A DNA stretch of 64,000 nt from the NCBI RefSeq assembly GCF_003096555.1, contig NZ_QEKM01000001.1, forward strand, positions 1,364,001 through 1,428,000, written 5' to 3'. The translations under genes were made by a program, and so were the position numbers. Shown here piece after piece: positions 24,030 to 32,922 of the stretch (positions within the stretch are counted from its first letter, which is position 1; the number at the start of each line of letters is the position of its first letter). A model generated the notes under the pieces. That model searched no databases and was not told where the DNA came from. It saw only the letters and a program-made list of their open reading frames with translations. The DNA is from Simplicispira sp. 125 (lineage in GTDB: Bacteria > Pseudomonadota > Gammaproteobacteria > Burkholderiales > Burkholderiaceae_C).

Positions 24030-26162
24030 TCACTTCGGCTTCTGGACTTCTTCGAGTTCGAACCGCACTTCAAAGCGATCGCTGCTGGAACCAAACCCGA
24101 CGGGCTGTCCCGGCTCTGGAGGCTTTGTAGGTGGCACGGCGGGCAGGTCGCTCTGGGTGATGGGGGGCAACGCCACGGGCCCGCCGGTCAACGTGTCGCT
24201 CAGGTCAAAGTCAATGGTCTCAACCCCCGCGGGGGCCTTGGTGGAGAGCAAAACATCGCCCCGGGTGGATTCCATGCTCAGCCAGTCCGGGTCGTATTCC
24301 AGCATGCTGTCCATCCCGTCGATCGGGTGCGCAGCCGCGTCGCGTTCCACGTCGGTCTTGGCAGCGTTGTCCTGCACGGGCTCATCCACCACGCTGACGA
24401 CCGGGGTGGTGCGTTTACGCGGCGGCGGCGCCCCGCGTGCAGACGGCGGCGTGGTGCGGGCAATGGCGTTGAGCAGCAACAAATCGTCAAAGGCGGCCAG
24501 ATCGAAGCGCTCAAGCACCGCATCGCCATGCCGAAACAGCAGGCTATCGAGCATTGGCAAAACCGATTCATCGCTCCAGATCGCCTCGATCTCAGCCAAC
24601 ACGTCGGCATAGGTCAACAAAGGGCGACCCGGCCGGTTGAAGGAGGAAAACTCGGGCACCAACGCATTGAAGTGGCGATGGAACTGCGCTCGCAGTTCAT
24701 TGAAATCGTCCACCCGGCTGAGCGAGCGGTACAGGCGCAGCAACTCCAGGTAAGCAGAAGGCGCCGTGGTTTCGTTATCGGCGATGTATTTGCGCAGCAC
24801 ACCGATAGCCTGGATATGCTCACCCACCGACACAAAAAATTCGGCCTGCTGTTGCAGGTCAAACAGTTCTTCGGGGTTGATCAGCAACACGGGCTGCGGC
24901 GCGGGGTCGGGCTGCTTGTGCTGGCGCTCCGCGGTTGGCACAGCCACCGACAGGGGTGCAAGCCCAGAAATCGGAGACCGCGCACGCGCCACAGCCGCAG
25001 GGACCGGCGGCTGCGCTACCGGTGGGGGCTGCACGGGCTCGGGGGCTATGGCGTGTGGCACCGGCACAGGTGTTTCCGGCACTGGCCGGACCAGGGCGCC
25101 AGCCCAGGCATCCTGGGCCTGGCGGTGGGCGGCGCGCAAGCGCTGCGCCATCCACACGGCCCAAACCAGAATAGCCGCCAGCAAAGCCAGTAAGCCATAC
25201 ACGATGGTGGCTGAAAACCGTTCGGATTTTTCCAGTTCCAGGCGCTGCTGCACAGCGATGGCGGCGGCGCGCTCGCTGTCGGCCTGTGTTTTCGCACGGG
25301 ACATTTCGGCATTGAGTGCCGCGGTGCGGGCACTCTCCTGCAGGATGTCCTCAGGCTGCATGTTCAGCACTTTCCACTGGGCCTGGGCCTGCTCGCGCTG
25401 CAGCGTGGTCGCGGGCACCTCGGGCAGCTGCAGCTCGGTCGTCAGCTGCAGGGGAGCCGGAGTTTCGAGCCAGTTTTCCAGGGGCTCCATCACCAGGCGC
25501 GAACGAGGGGCCAACGCCTCCTTCTCAGGGGCTTTCACCTTTGAAGCGGCCTTTGGTAGGGGCCGGGACGGCCTGGTCGGTGCCAGTGCGGCAGCGCTCT
25601 TCGAAGGCGCCGGTGCTTGCGCGGCCTGTGGCCTGCGGGACACAGGTACCAGCGGGCCATTATTCTCGGATGTTTTACCTGAACGGCTGCCCGTACCCGC
25701 GCCCAAACCCGTCGGAGCGGTTGCGTCGCTGACGTCCTCAGGCATCTCCACCCGGGGAATCACGATGGGTCGGGTGCCCGCTGTCATGCTGGCGGGCGGG
25801 TCTGCCAGGAAGGTGTAAGTGCGGGATGTCTTGCCATTGCAGCCGGCCAGCAAAGTGACCGTGAGCACGGGCTCGTCGACGATGGCAGAAGATTGCACAC
25901 GCACCATAGAAGCACGGCCCTGCACTTCGGGCAGCGGCGTGACGCGAACCCTACCGCGCGAAACCGGAACGGCGCCCGACAGTATTTCGGCGGTGATACA
26001 AGCCTGCGCCACGGTTTGGCCGGGATCGGGCTGCACTTCAAAGGCCAGGTCCACCGAACGCCCCAGCAACACAGCGCCTCTGGAAGGCCCTAAAGCCAAG
26101 GCCGCGGCAGCCCCTGCAAAAGAGCCTAAAGTTAGCGCCAAAAGTGCGTTACGAAAATTCAC
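24030..26162 (-). CDS. FimV-like protein (polar/pilus assembly landmark family)
   Basis: A protein of about 710 residues with the FimV plan: signal peptide (FRNALLALTLGSFAGAAAALA), periplasmic FimV-type domain ending in RTYTFLADPP (about residues 110-120), a Pro/Ala-rich linker, a coiled coil of charged residues, a single membrane helix (TIVYGLLALLAAILVWAVWM, about residue 325) and a long cytoplasmic part with TPR-like helices (GEHIQAIGVLRKYI). FimV relatives organise the cell pole, type IV pili and chemotaxis components. The start is set at GTG 26162 before the signal peptide; a TTG at 26198 is possible. No LysM motif is evident. Confidence 0.8.
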   Translation of the reverse strand: MNFRNALLALTLGSFAGAAAALALGPSRGAVLLGRSVDLAFEVQPDPGQTVAQACITAEILSGAVPVSRGRVRVTPLPEVQGRASMVRVQSSAIVDEPVLTVTLLAGCNGKTSRTYTFLADPPASMTAGTRPIVIPRVEMPEDVSDATAPTGLGAGTGSRSGKTSENNGPLVPVSRRPQAAQAPAPSKSAAALAPTRPSRPLPKAASKVKAPEKEALAPRSRLVMEPLENWLETPAPLQLTTELQLPEVPATTLQREQAQAQWKVLNMQPEDILQESARTAALNAEMSRAKTQADSERAAAIAVQQRLELEKSERFSATIVYGLLALLAAILVWAVWMAQRLRAAHRQAQDAWAGALVRPVPETPVPVPHAIAPEPVQPPPVAQPPVPAAVARARSPISGLAPLSVAVPTAERQHKQPDPAPQPVLLINPEELFDLQQQAEFFVSVGEHIQAIGVLRKYIADNETTAPSAYLELLRLYRSLSRVDDFNELRAQFHRHFNALVPEFSSFNRPGRPLLTYADVLAEIEAIWSDESVLPMLDSLLFRHGDAVLERFDLAAFDDLLLLNAIARTTPPSARGAPPPRKRTTPVVSVVDEPVQDNAAKTDVERDAAAHPIDGMDSMLEYDPDWLSMESTRGDVLLSTKAPAGVETIDFDLSDTLTGGPVALPPITQSDLPAVPPTKPPEPGQPVGFGSSSDRFEVRFELEEVQKPK

Positions 26163-26232
26163 ATTTTTTCTCAAAATATGTGTCGAATTCTTGCACAAAA
26201 CCTATCAACAAGGCCATGGTCATAATTACGCT

Positions 26233-27753
26233 ATGAAAATTCAATTTCCAGTAGTGGGTGTGGTGGGTGCTGGTGCCATGGGCCGGGGCATTGCGCAAAT
26301 GATGGCCCAGGCAGGGAGCCAGGTGCGTTTACTGGACACACAGCCTGGCATGGCGCAGCGCGCGCACGATGCCATTCTGGAACAGTGGCACAAACAGGTC
26401 ACCAAAAACCGCATGGACGCAGACCAGCGTGACGCTTGCGCCGCGCGCCTGCAGACGGCCCATGCGCTGGCCGACCTTGCCGACTGCGACCTGGTCGTCG
26501 AAGCCATCGTGGAAAGCCTGGACGCCAAGCAAGCCCTGCTGCGTGAACTGGAGACCGTTTTGCGGCCAGAGGCAGCGCTCGCCAGCAACACCTCGTCGCT
26601 GTCGGTCACGGCCATCGCTGCGGCGTTGCAAAACCCCCGGCGCATGGCAGGGCTGCACTTCTTCAACCCCGTTCCCCTGATGAAGCTGGTGGAAGTCGTG
26701 GCTGGCCTGCGGACCGACCCCGCCCTGTGCACCGCCCTGGCCGCGCAAGTAGCCCAGATGGGACACACCGCAGTGCAGGCCCAGGACAGTCCGGGGTTCA
26801 TCGTCAACCATGCGGGCCGCGGCTACACCACCGAGGCCTTGCGCATCGTGGACGAAGGCGTGGCCGATTTCGCCACGGTCGACCGCATCCTGCGCGACCA
26901 GGCGGGCTTCAAGCTCGGGCCTTTCGAACTGATGGACCTGACGGGGCTGGACGTATCGCACCCGGTCATGGAATCCATCTACCACCAGTACCACGAAGAA
27001 CCGCGCTACCGCCCCAGCGTGGTCACGGCGCAGCGCCTGGCAGGTGGCCTGCTGGGCCGTAAAACGGAAGAAGGCTTTTACCGCTATACCGACGGCGTAG
27101 CCCAGGCAACCCCCGAAGCTCCAGTGCCCGTGGTGGACAACATGCCCCCCGTGTGGGTATCGCCCCGGGCGGCACGCCGCACGGAGATCTACCAGATGCT
27201 CAAGAACCTGGGCGCCGACATCGAGACCGGCGCGGCGCCTTCAGCCAGCGCCATCATTCTGGTGGCGCCCTTGGGCTTTGACATCACGACCGTGGCCGTG
27301 GTGGAGCGTCTGGACCCGGCACGTACCATCGGCATCGACATGCTGATCGAAGAAAATACCACCCGCCGCCGCGTACTGGCCACGAACCCCGTGACGCGCG
27401 TGGACATCCGCAATGCTGCCCACGCCCTGATGGCACGCGACGGCAAGGCCGTCAGCGTGGTGCGCGACAGCGGGGGCTTTGTCACCCAGCGGGTGGTGGC
27501 CACCATTGTCAATATTGCCAGCGACATTTGCCAGCAGCGCATCTGCAGCCCGCGCGACCTGGAAACCGCCGTCACCCTGGGGCTGGGCTACCCCCTTGGG
27601 CCCCTGGCCATGGGTGACCGCTGGGGGCCCACCAATATCCTGGAAGTACTGTTCAACATGCAGACCGTGTATGGCGACCCCCGCTACCGCCCCAGCCCTT
27701 GGCTGCGCCGCCGTGGCGCCATTGGCCTGAGCCTGCAGCACGAGGAAGAGTAA
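26233..27753 (+). CDS. 3-Hydroxyacyl-CoA dehydrogenase (PaaH-like)
   Basis: A 506-residue NAD-dependent dehydrogenase oxidising 3-hydroxyacyl-CoA to 3-ketoacyl-CoA. The Rossmann motif GVVGAGAMGRGIAQMMAQAG lies at residues 9-28; the SNTSSLSVTAIA and GLHFFNPVPLMKLVEVV segments (catalytic His-Phe-Asn region) follow; two C-terminal 3HCDH domains are present, the second with SGGFVTQRVVATIVNIASDI. This length and double C-terminal domain match the PaaH/PaaC group used in phenylacetate and dicarboxylate degradation. The next gene, an enoyl-CoA hydratase, starts 49 bases later. Confidence 0.92.
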   Translation: MKIQFPVVGVVGAGAMGRGIAQMMAQAGSQVRLLDTQPGMAQRAHDAILEQWHKQVTKNRMDADQRDACAARLQTAHALADLADCDLVVEAIVESLDAKQALLRELETVLRPEAALASNTSSLSVTAIAAALQNPRRMAGLHFFNPVPLMKLVEVVAGLRTDPALCTALAAQVAQMGHTAVQAQDSPGFIVNHAGRGYTTEALRIVDEGVADFATVDRILRDQAGFKLGPFELMDLTGLDVSHPVMESIYHQYHEEPRYRPSVVTAQRLAGGLLGRKTEEGFYRYTDGVAQATPEAPVPVVDNMPPVWVSPRAARRTEIYQMLKNLGADIETGAAPSASAIILVAPLGFDITTVAVVERLDPARTIGIDMLIEENTTRRRVLATNPVTRVDIRNAAHALMARDGKAVSVVRDSGGFVTQRVVATIVNIASDICQQRICSPRDLETAVTLGLGYPLGPLAMGDRWGPTNILEVLFNMQTVYGDPRYRPSPWLRRRGAIGLSLQHEEE

Positions 27754-27802
27754 GGTCAGCCGCGTTCTGCCGCCCCCCTTTATCCAACGGAATCGCACCT
27801 AC

Positions 27803-28582
27803 ATGCCCGCAGAACTTCACAGCACCAGCCACGGCCAGACCCTGGTTCTGACCATCAGCAACCCCGATCTGCGCAACGCCCTCGACCCCGCCATCTACGC
27901 AGCAGGCACCGAAGCACTCAATGGCGCCGAACGCAACGCCGAGGTGCGCAGCGTGGTCATCACGGGGGCCGGCGGCATGTTCAGCGCCGGCGGCAACCTG
28001 CAGCGTTTGCAGGCCAACCGCAGCCTGGGCACTGAGGTGCAATCAGAAAGCATCGAGGCGCTGCACAACTGGATCGAGACCATCCGCGCCTACCCCAAAC
28101 CGGTGGTGGCCGCCATCGAAGGGGCCGCAGCCGGTGCCGGGTTCTCGCTGGCCCTGGCATGCGACCTGATCGTGGCCGCGCGCAATGCGGTTTTTGCCAT
28201 GTCGTACAGCCAGGTAGGCCTCTCGCCCGATGGCGGCGCCAGCTGGAGCCTGGCCCACACCCTGCCCCGCCCCCTGGCCGCCGAACTACTGATGTGTGGC
28301 GAGCGCACCAGCGCCGAGCGCCTGCACGTTCTGGGCCTGGTCAACCGCTTGGCCGACCCCGGCGGCGCACTGGCCGCCGCACTGGAACTGGCCCAGACGC
28401 TGAACGAACGTGCCCCCAATGCACTGGCCAGCATCAAAGAACTGCTGGACGAAGCGGGCCAGCACACGCTCAATACCCACCTCCATCTGGAGCACCAGCA
28501 TTTTGTGCGCAACCTGCACCATGCCAACGCGGGTGAAGGCATCAGCGCTTTCCTGGAAAAGCGCAAGCCGCAGTACCGCTGA
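27803..28582 (+). CDS. Enoyl-CoA hydratase/isomerase family protein
   Basis: A 259-residue crotonase-fold protein that probably hydrates a 2-enoyl-CoA to the substrate of the preceding dehydrogenase. The oxyanion-hole motif FSAGGNLQRLQ (about residues 59-69) and AIEGAAAGAGFSLALACDLI (about 100-119) are clear. Position 132 and following (QVGLSPDGGASWSLAHTLPR) has Asp-Gly-Gly where hydratases often have a Glu, as in PaaG-like isomerases, so an isomerase role is possible. It shares direction with the dehydrogenase and likely its message. Confidence 0.9.
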   Translation: MPAELHSTSHGQTLVLTISNPDLRNALDPAIYAAGTEALNGAERNAEVRSVVITGAGGMFSAGGNLQRLQANRSLGTEVQSESIEALHNWIETIRAYPKPVVAAIEGAAAGAGFSLALACDLIVAARNAVFAMSYSQVGLSPDGGASWSLAHTLPRPLAAELLMCGERTSAERLHVLGLVNRLADPGGALAAALELAQTLNERAPNALASIKELLDEAGQHTLNTHLHLEHQHFVRNLHHANAGEGISAFLEKRKPQYR

Positions 28583-28597
28583 TCGGGCGTATGGCGC

Positions 28598-28668
28598 GCA
28601 GCGCCTGCAACGCTATTGATTGAGTAGCTACTACCGCTTTACCCACAAGCGTTAGAGCCACTTTTCAT
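28598..28668. repeat. Dispersed palindromic repeat, copy 5 (inverted orientation)
   Basis: On the minus strand it reads AAAAGTGGCTCTAACGCTTG, then TGGGTAAAGCGGTAGTAGCT and ACTCAATCAATAGC, parallel to copy 4. It lies directly behind the enoyl-CoA hydratase gene and ahead of the Crp/Fnr gene, a place suited to transcript ending. Confidence 0.7.
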
Positions 28669-28829
28669 TCAAACAATTCAGGCACGCCGTAGCAGCTATG
28701 GGGGCGCTGCGTGCCGCTGTGCACCTGCGCGCCTGGCCCGCATCCAGACACGCAGGTGACAACCCCCATGTCCGCTGGCCGTCCCTGACGCGACAATGAC
28801 CGCGTACCTAGTCACCCAAAAGACAGCCC

Positions 28830-29549
28830 ATGGACGACCCTATTCTTACTATCGAAGAACGTGAAGCGATCAACTCCGGTCGCTGGTTCTCATCTCTTTC
28901 ACCTTCACTTCGACACGACATACTGCGATGCGCTTACGTCAAACGCTTCAAGGATGGTGGCCTCATCGCTGCCCGCGGCGACCCGCCCGAGGAGTGGATC
29001 GCCTGCGCCAAGGGCGCGGTGCGCGTGAGCTCAACCTCCATCTCGGGCAAGCAGATCACGCTGACCTACGTGGAGCCGGGCATCTGGTTTGGCGACGTGG
29101 CCATCTTCGACGGAGACCGGCGCACGCACGATGCCTACGCACATGGCGAGACCACCATCCTGTGCGTAGCCAAGGCCGATTTCAAGAAGGTTCTGGCCAT
29201 GCATGTGGAGTTGTACGAAGCGATGCTGCGCCTGCATGCCCGGCGCATTCGCCAGCTCTACGGCTTGGTGGAGGACCTCAACACCCTGCCGCTGCGCGCA
29301 CGGCTGGCCAAGCAGTTGCTGCACCTGGTGCGCAGTTACGGCATCCCCAGCCTTTCGCATGGCAACGAGATGCGCATCGGCCTGCAACTGGCACAAGAAG
29401 AGCTGGCCCAGCTGCTGGGCGCTTCGCGTCAGCGTGTCAACCAGGAACTCAAGGCACTTGAACGTGAAGACATCATCCGCATCGAACCCGGCGGGCTGGT
29501 CGTGCGCGACCGCGACGCCTTGATGGACATCACCGAACTCGACAACTGA
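28830..29549 (+). CDS. Crp/Fnr family transcriptional regulator
   Basis: A 239-residue regulator with an N-terminal cyclic-nucleotide-type beta barrel (FKDGGLIAARGDPPEEWIAC, then GIWFGDVAIFDGDRRTHDAY) and a C-terminal helix-turn-helix, QEELAQLLGASRQRVNQELK (about residues 191-210). The N-terminal cysteine set that binds the FNR iron-sulfur cluster is absent, and the arginine/serine pair of cAMP binding is not obvious, so the signal is unknown. It starts nine bases before the phosphotransferase gene region and probably controls the acyl-CoA genes around it. Confidence 0.9.
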   Translation: MDDPILTIEEREAINSGRWFSSLSPSLRHDILRCAYVKRFKDGGLIAARGDPPEEWIACAKGAVRVSSTSISGKQITLTYVEPGIWFGDVAIFDGDRRTHDAYAHGETTILCVAKADFKKVLAMHVELYEAMLRLHARRIRQLYGLVEDLNTLPLRARLAKQLLHLVRSYGIPSLSHGNEMRIGLQLAQEELAQLLGASRQRVNQELKALEREDIIRIEPGGLVVRDRDALMDITELDN

Positions 29550-29557
29550 CCCCACCC

Positions 29558-30643
29558 ATGAGCAATTTCGACCACTTCATCGGCACCCGTGCCGTCTCCG
29601 ATCAGCACGCATTCGATACAGCCACCCTCAGCAGCTGGCTGGAGCAGCACCTGGAAGGCTTCGCAGGCCCCCTGAGCGTCGAAATGTTCAAGGGCGGGCA
29701 ATCCAACCCTACCTACAAGCTCATCACGCCCAGCAAGAGCTACGTGATGCGCGCCAAACCCGGCCCCGTGGCCAAATTGCTGCCGTCGGCCCACGCCATT
29801 GAACGTGAATTCGCAGTGATGAGTGGCTTGCAAGGCACCGATGTGCCCGTGCCGCACATGCATGTGCTGTGCGAAGACGAATCCATCATCGGGCGCGCCT
29901 TCTACATCATGGAGTTCATGCAAGGCCGCGTGCTCTGGGACCAGGCTCTGCCCGGCATGAATCCCGAGGAACGCACAGCCATCTACAACGAATCGAATCG
30001 GGTTATCTCCGCCCTGCACACGGTCCCGTTTGCCGAACGAGGCCTGGCCGGTTACGGTAAGCCTGGAAACTACTTCGAACGCCAGATCGGCCGCTGGAGC
30101 AAGCAGTACATGGCCTCGATCACACAGCCCATCGAAGAGATGGACCGACTCATGGCCTGGCTGCCCGCCCACATGCCTGCCGGTGCACGCGACGAGAACC
30201 GCGTCTCCATCGTGCATGGCGACTTCCGGCTGGACAACCTGATGTTCCACCCCACCGAACCGCGCGTCATTGCCGTACTGGACTGGGAACTGTCCACGCT
30301 CGGCCACCCGCTGGCCGACTTCAGCTACCACTGCATGGCCTGGCATATCCCGCCGGGCATGTTCCGGGGTATTGGCGGGCTGGATTTGGCGGCGCTGGGC
30401 ATTCCATCCGAAGCCGAATACATCCGCAAATACTGCGAGCGCACCGGCCTGGCCACCCCCGAGGAATTGGCCGCCGACTGGAACTTCTACATGGCCTACA
30501 ACCTTTTCCGCCTGGCCGCCATCCTGCAAGGCATTGCCAAGCGCGTCGAAGCCGGCACGGCATCGAGCGCCCAGGCCAAGGCCTCGGGCGAAGGCGCCCG
30601 CCCCCTGGCCCAGATGGCCTGGTCTTTCGCCCAGCGCGGTTAA
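29558..30643 (+). CDS. Phosphotransferase family protein (ACAD10/11-type APH kinase)
   Basis: A 361-residue aminoglycoside-phosphotransferase-fold kinase. [14 protein letters not shown] (about residues 44-57) is the nucleotide loop. The catalytic loop is [17 protein letters not shown] (about 216-232, Asp in HGDFRLDN), and [20 protein letters not shown] contains the metal-binding Asp. This is the kind fused to acyl-CoA dehydrogenase in animal ACAD10/11, and like LvaA of the Pseudomonas levulinate pathway; these act on 4-hydroxyacyl-CoA. The acyl-CoA dehydrogenase gene follows after 35 bases, so the two enzymes likely work in sequence. Confidence 0.9.
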   Translation: MSNFDHFIGTRAVSDQHAFDTATLSSWLEQHLEGFAGPLSVEMFKGGQSNPTYKLITPSKSYVMRAKPGPVAKLLPSAHAIEREFAVMSGLQGTDVPVPHMHVLCEDESIIGRAFYIMEFMQGRVLWDQALPGMNPEERTAIYNESNRVISALHTVPFAERGLAGYGKPGNYFERQIGRWSKQYMASITQPIEEMDRLMAWLPAHMPAGARDENRVSIVHGDFRLDNLMFHPTEPRVIAVLDWELSTLGHPLADFSYHCMAWHIPPGMFRGIGGLDLAALGIPSEAEYIRKYCERTGLATPEELAADWNFYMAYNLFRLAAILQGIAKRVEAGTASSAQAKASGEGARPLAQMAWSFAQRG

Positions 30644-30678
30644 GCACCGCCAATACCCCCGTTTTTCAAGGAGAACCC

Positions 30679-31926
30679 ATGGACTTCGATTACTCGCCCA
30701 AAACCAAGGAACTGCAGAAGAAACTGCTCCAGTTCATGGACGACCACATCTACCCGGCTGAAAGCCAGTACGCCGCCGAGCTGGCCGCCAACACGGCGAT
30801 CGGTAAGCGCTGGACGCCGCTACAGACCGTCGAAAACCTCAAGGCCAAAGCCCAGGCTGCTGGACTGTGGAACCTGTTCATGCCTGTGGATACGGCCGAG
30901 GCCTCGGGCTACCACGGCGCTGGCCTGACCAACGCTGAATACGCCCCGCTGGCCGAAATCATGGGCCGCGTGCTCTGGTCCAGCGAAGTCTTCAATTGCT
31001 CCGCGCCCGACACCGGCAACATGGAGACCATTGCGCGCTACGGCTCCGACGGTATCAAGGCCACCTGGCTCAAACCCCTGCTCGAAGGCAAGTTCCGCTC
31101 AGCCTTCGCCATGACCGAGCCCGATGTGGCATCGAGCGACGCCACCAACATCGAGACACGCATCGAGCGCCAGGGCGACGAATACGTCATCAATGGTCGC
31201 AAGTGGTGGACCTCCGGTGCGATGGATCCGCGCTGCAAGGTGCTTATCACCATGGGCAAGACAGACCCCGAAGCGCCCCGCCATTCGCAACAAAGCATGA
31301 TCGTGGTACCCGCCGACACGCCCGGCGTGAAGGTGGTACGTGCGCTCAACGTGTTCGGCTACGACGATGCACCCCACGGCCACGCCGAAGTACTGTTCGA
31401 GAACGTGCGCGTGCCCGTCTCTAACATTTTGCTGGGCGAAGGCCGCGGTTTCGAGATCGCCCAGGGGCGCCTTGGCCCCGGACGCATCCACCACTGCATG
31501 CGCCTGATCGGCCTGGCCGAGCGCGCGCTGGAACTCATGTGCAAGCGCTCCATGAGCCGCGTGGCTTTTGGAAAAACGGTGGCCCAGCAAGGCGTGACAC
31601 AAGAGCGCATTGCCGAAGCACGTTGCAAGATCGACATGGCGCGCCTGCTCACGCTCAAGGCGGCCTGGATCATGGACATGGCCGGTAACAAGGTCGCCAA
31701 AACCGAAATCGCCATGATCAAGGTGGTCGCTCCCAGCATGGCCTGTGAGGTGATCGACTGGGCTTTGCAGGCCCACGGTGGCGGTGGCGTCAGCGATGAC
31801 TTCCCCTTGGCTTTCTCGTATGCCCAGGCGCGCACCCTGCGCTTTGCCGATGGCCCGGACGAAGTGCACCGCGCCTCCATTGCCAAAATGGAACTGGGCA
31901 AGTACGCACCGCCCAAGGCGCACTAA
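30679..31926 (+). CDS. Acyl-CoA dehydrogenase (ACAD10/11-type)
   Basis: A 415-residue FAD-dependent acyl-CoA dehydrogenase-fold enzyme. [20 protein letters not shown] (about residues 140-159) is the flavin-binding signature; [16 protein letters not shown] and the C-terminal [15 protein letters not shown] with [14 protein letters not shown] are typical of the long-chain/ACAD11 branch. SD-like GGAGAACCC precedes the ATG. Paired with the upstream kinase gene it matches the split form of ACAD11, which removes a phosphate from a 4-phosphoacyl-CoA by dehydrogenase-type chemistry. Ordinary beta-oxidation is the alternative. Confidence 0.92.
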   Translation: MDFDYSPKTKELQKKLLQFMDDHIYPAESQYAAELAANTAIGKRWTPLQTVENLKAKAQAAGLWNLFMPVDTAEASGYHGAGLTNAEYAPLAEIMGRVLWSSEVFNCSAPDTGNMETIARYGSDGIKATWLKPLLEGKFRSAFAMTEPDVASSDATNIETRIERQGDEYVINGRKWWTSGAMDPRCKVLITMGKTDPEAPRHSQQSMIVVPADTPGVKVVRALNVFGYDDAPHGHAEVLFENVRVPVSNILLGEGRGFEIAQGRLGPGRIHHCMRLIGLAERALELMCKRSMSRVAFGKTVAQQGVTQERIAEARCKIDMARLLTLKAAWIMDMAGNKVAKTEIAMIKVVAPSMACEVIDWALQAHGGGGVSDDFPLAFSYAQARTLRFADGPDEVHRASIAKMELGKYAPPKAH

Positions 31927-31932
31927 GGCGCT

Positions 31933-32102
31933 CTAAGGCGATGCTGAATAAGTCACCGCGATGATGCGCGCCGTGCATCGGGATGGGATGCAAGGCGCAA
32001 ACCGCAGCCATAGCCGCAGCTATGGCGAGGATTTGCAACGCCGCAGACCGCCCGAGGTACGGATGCGCAGCGCGTGAGGGACTTGTTCAGCATTGCCCTA
32101 AG
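31933..32102. mobile_element. MITE-like element with terminal inverted repeats
   Basis: A 165-base non-coding unit bounded by imperfect inverted repeats: left GCGATGCTGAATAAGTC (31939-) and right GACTTGTTCAGCATTGCC (ending about 32097). The five bases CTAAG occur on both sides (31933-31937 and 32098-32102) as a probable target duplication. The interior holds a perfect hairpin GCCATAGC-CGCA-GCTATGGC at about 32009-32028 and no open frame. These are the marks of a non-autonomous transposon. It sits six bases behind the acyl-CoA dehydrogenase stop. Confidence 0.7.
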
Positions 32103-32122
32103 TCTGCAGGAACCTGCCGACC

Positions 32123-32833
32123 TCACCCGGGCGGCAGCGTGGCGGGCCCCGAGTCAGACGCAGGCGGCAGCTTCTGCGCCGCCACGGTAGCTGCGGCCAT
32201 CAACAGGGTGGTAGCGTATTCGAGGTCGGGAAGGTAGCAGTCCATGGTCTGCATCCGCAGCGATAACTGGCCACCCGACAGCATCAGCACAAGGGGCAAC
32301 GCCGCCTGTTCTGCACTGCGGCTCCCAAGAAGGTGTGACACCACGGCTGCATTGACCCAACGGCGCGCCTGCTCTTTGCGGTCGCCCACCACGGAAAAAA
32401 GCCGTATGAAAGAAGGCGGCAGTTCAGGCCACTGCACTTCCTCGTACATGGCAAGCCAGCGCATTTCTTGGGGCAGGCTTTCGTCCACAGCGGTCTGCAG
32501 GGTTTCCGTAAGGGCGCCATAAACGCGCCCCTCCAAAACCTCTTTCAGCGTGCGACTGATCACCATGACACTGGCATCAGGGGTTGCATGCGGGTCGGTT
32601 CTGGCACGCAACTCCGTACCCTTCAGATAGTCGCGCGTAGGCGATCCGCTTTCCAGCAGCCAAGGTTGCCCCACCACCGTACCGCTCAGCTGAAACCGTG
32701 CCGGTTCACCCTGAAAATCGAAAGACCAACGCTGCGCAGCAGCCCAGAGCGCAAGCTGCGCAGGCGTTGCAATGCCCTGGATATGGACAGGCTCCTGGCT
32801 GCGTGCAAAGACGGAACGAAGTCGTTCAAACAT
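32123..32833 (-). CDS. Conserved protein of unknown function (236 aa)
   Basis: Not recognised. A soluble 236-residue protein; the start is placed at MFERLRSVFARSQEPVHIQG because the residues encoded before it look non-coding. A mixed alpha/beta pattern is suggested by RWSFDFQGEPARFQLSGTVV (about 35-54) and DASVMVISRTLKEVLEGRVY (about 86-105). It lies 89 bases downstream of the adenylate cyclase-FHA gene on the same strand, so it may be part of the same signalling unit, perhaps a phosphopeptide-bearing partner of the FHA domain. That link is only positional. Confidence 0.7.
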   Translation of the reverse strand: MFERLRSVFARSQEPVHIQGIATPAQLALWAAAQRWSFDFQGEPARFQLSGTVVGQPWLLESGSPTRDYLKGTELRARTDPHATPDASVMVISRTLKEVLEGRVYGALTETLQTAVDESLPQEMRWLAMYEEVQWPELPPSFIRLFSVVGDRKEQARRWVNAAVVSHLLGSRSAEQAALPLVLMLSGGQLSLRMQTMDCYLPDLEYATTLLMAAATVAAQKLPPASDSGPATLPPG

Positions 32834-32922
32834 GGCAGGTTTGCGGTATGGACAGTGCATTCCATTAAACGCCAAATTGACCCTGAATGCACCCTGCTGC
32901 CCGCTTGGCAGAATAGCCGCAC

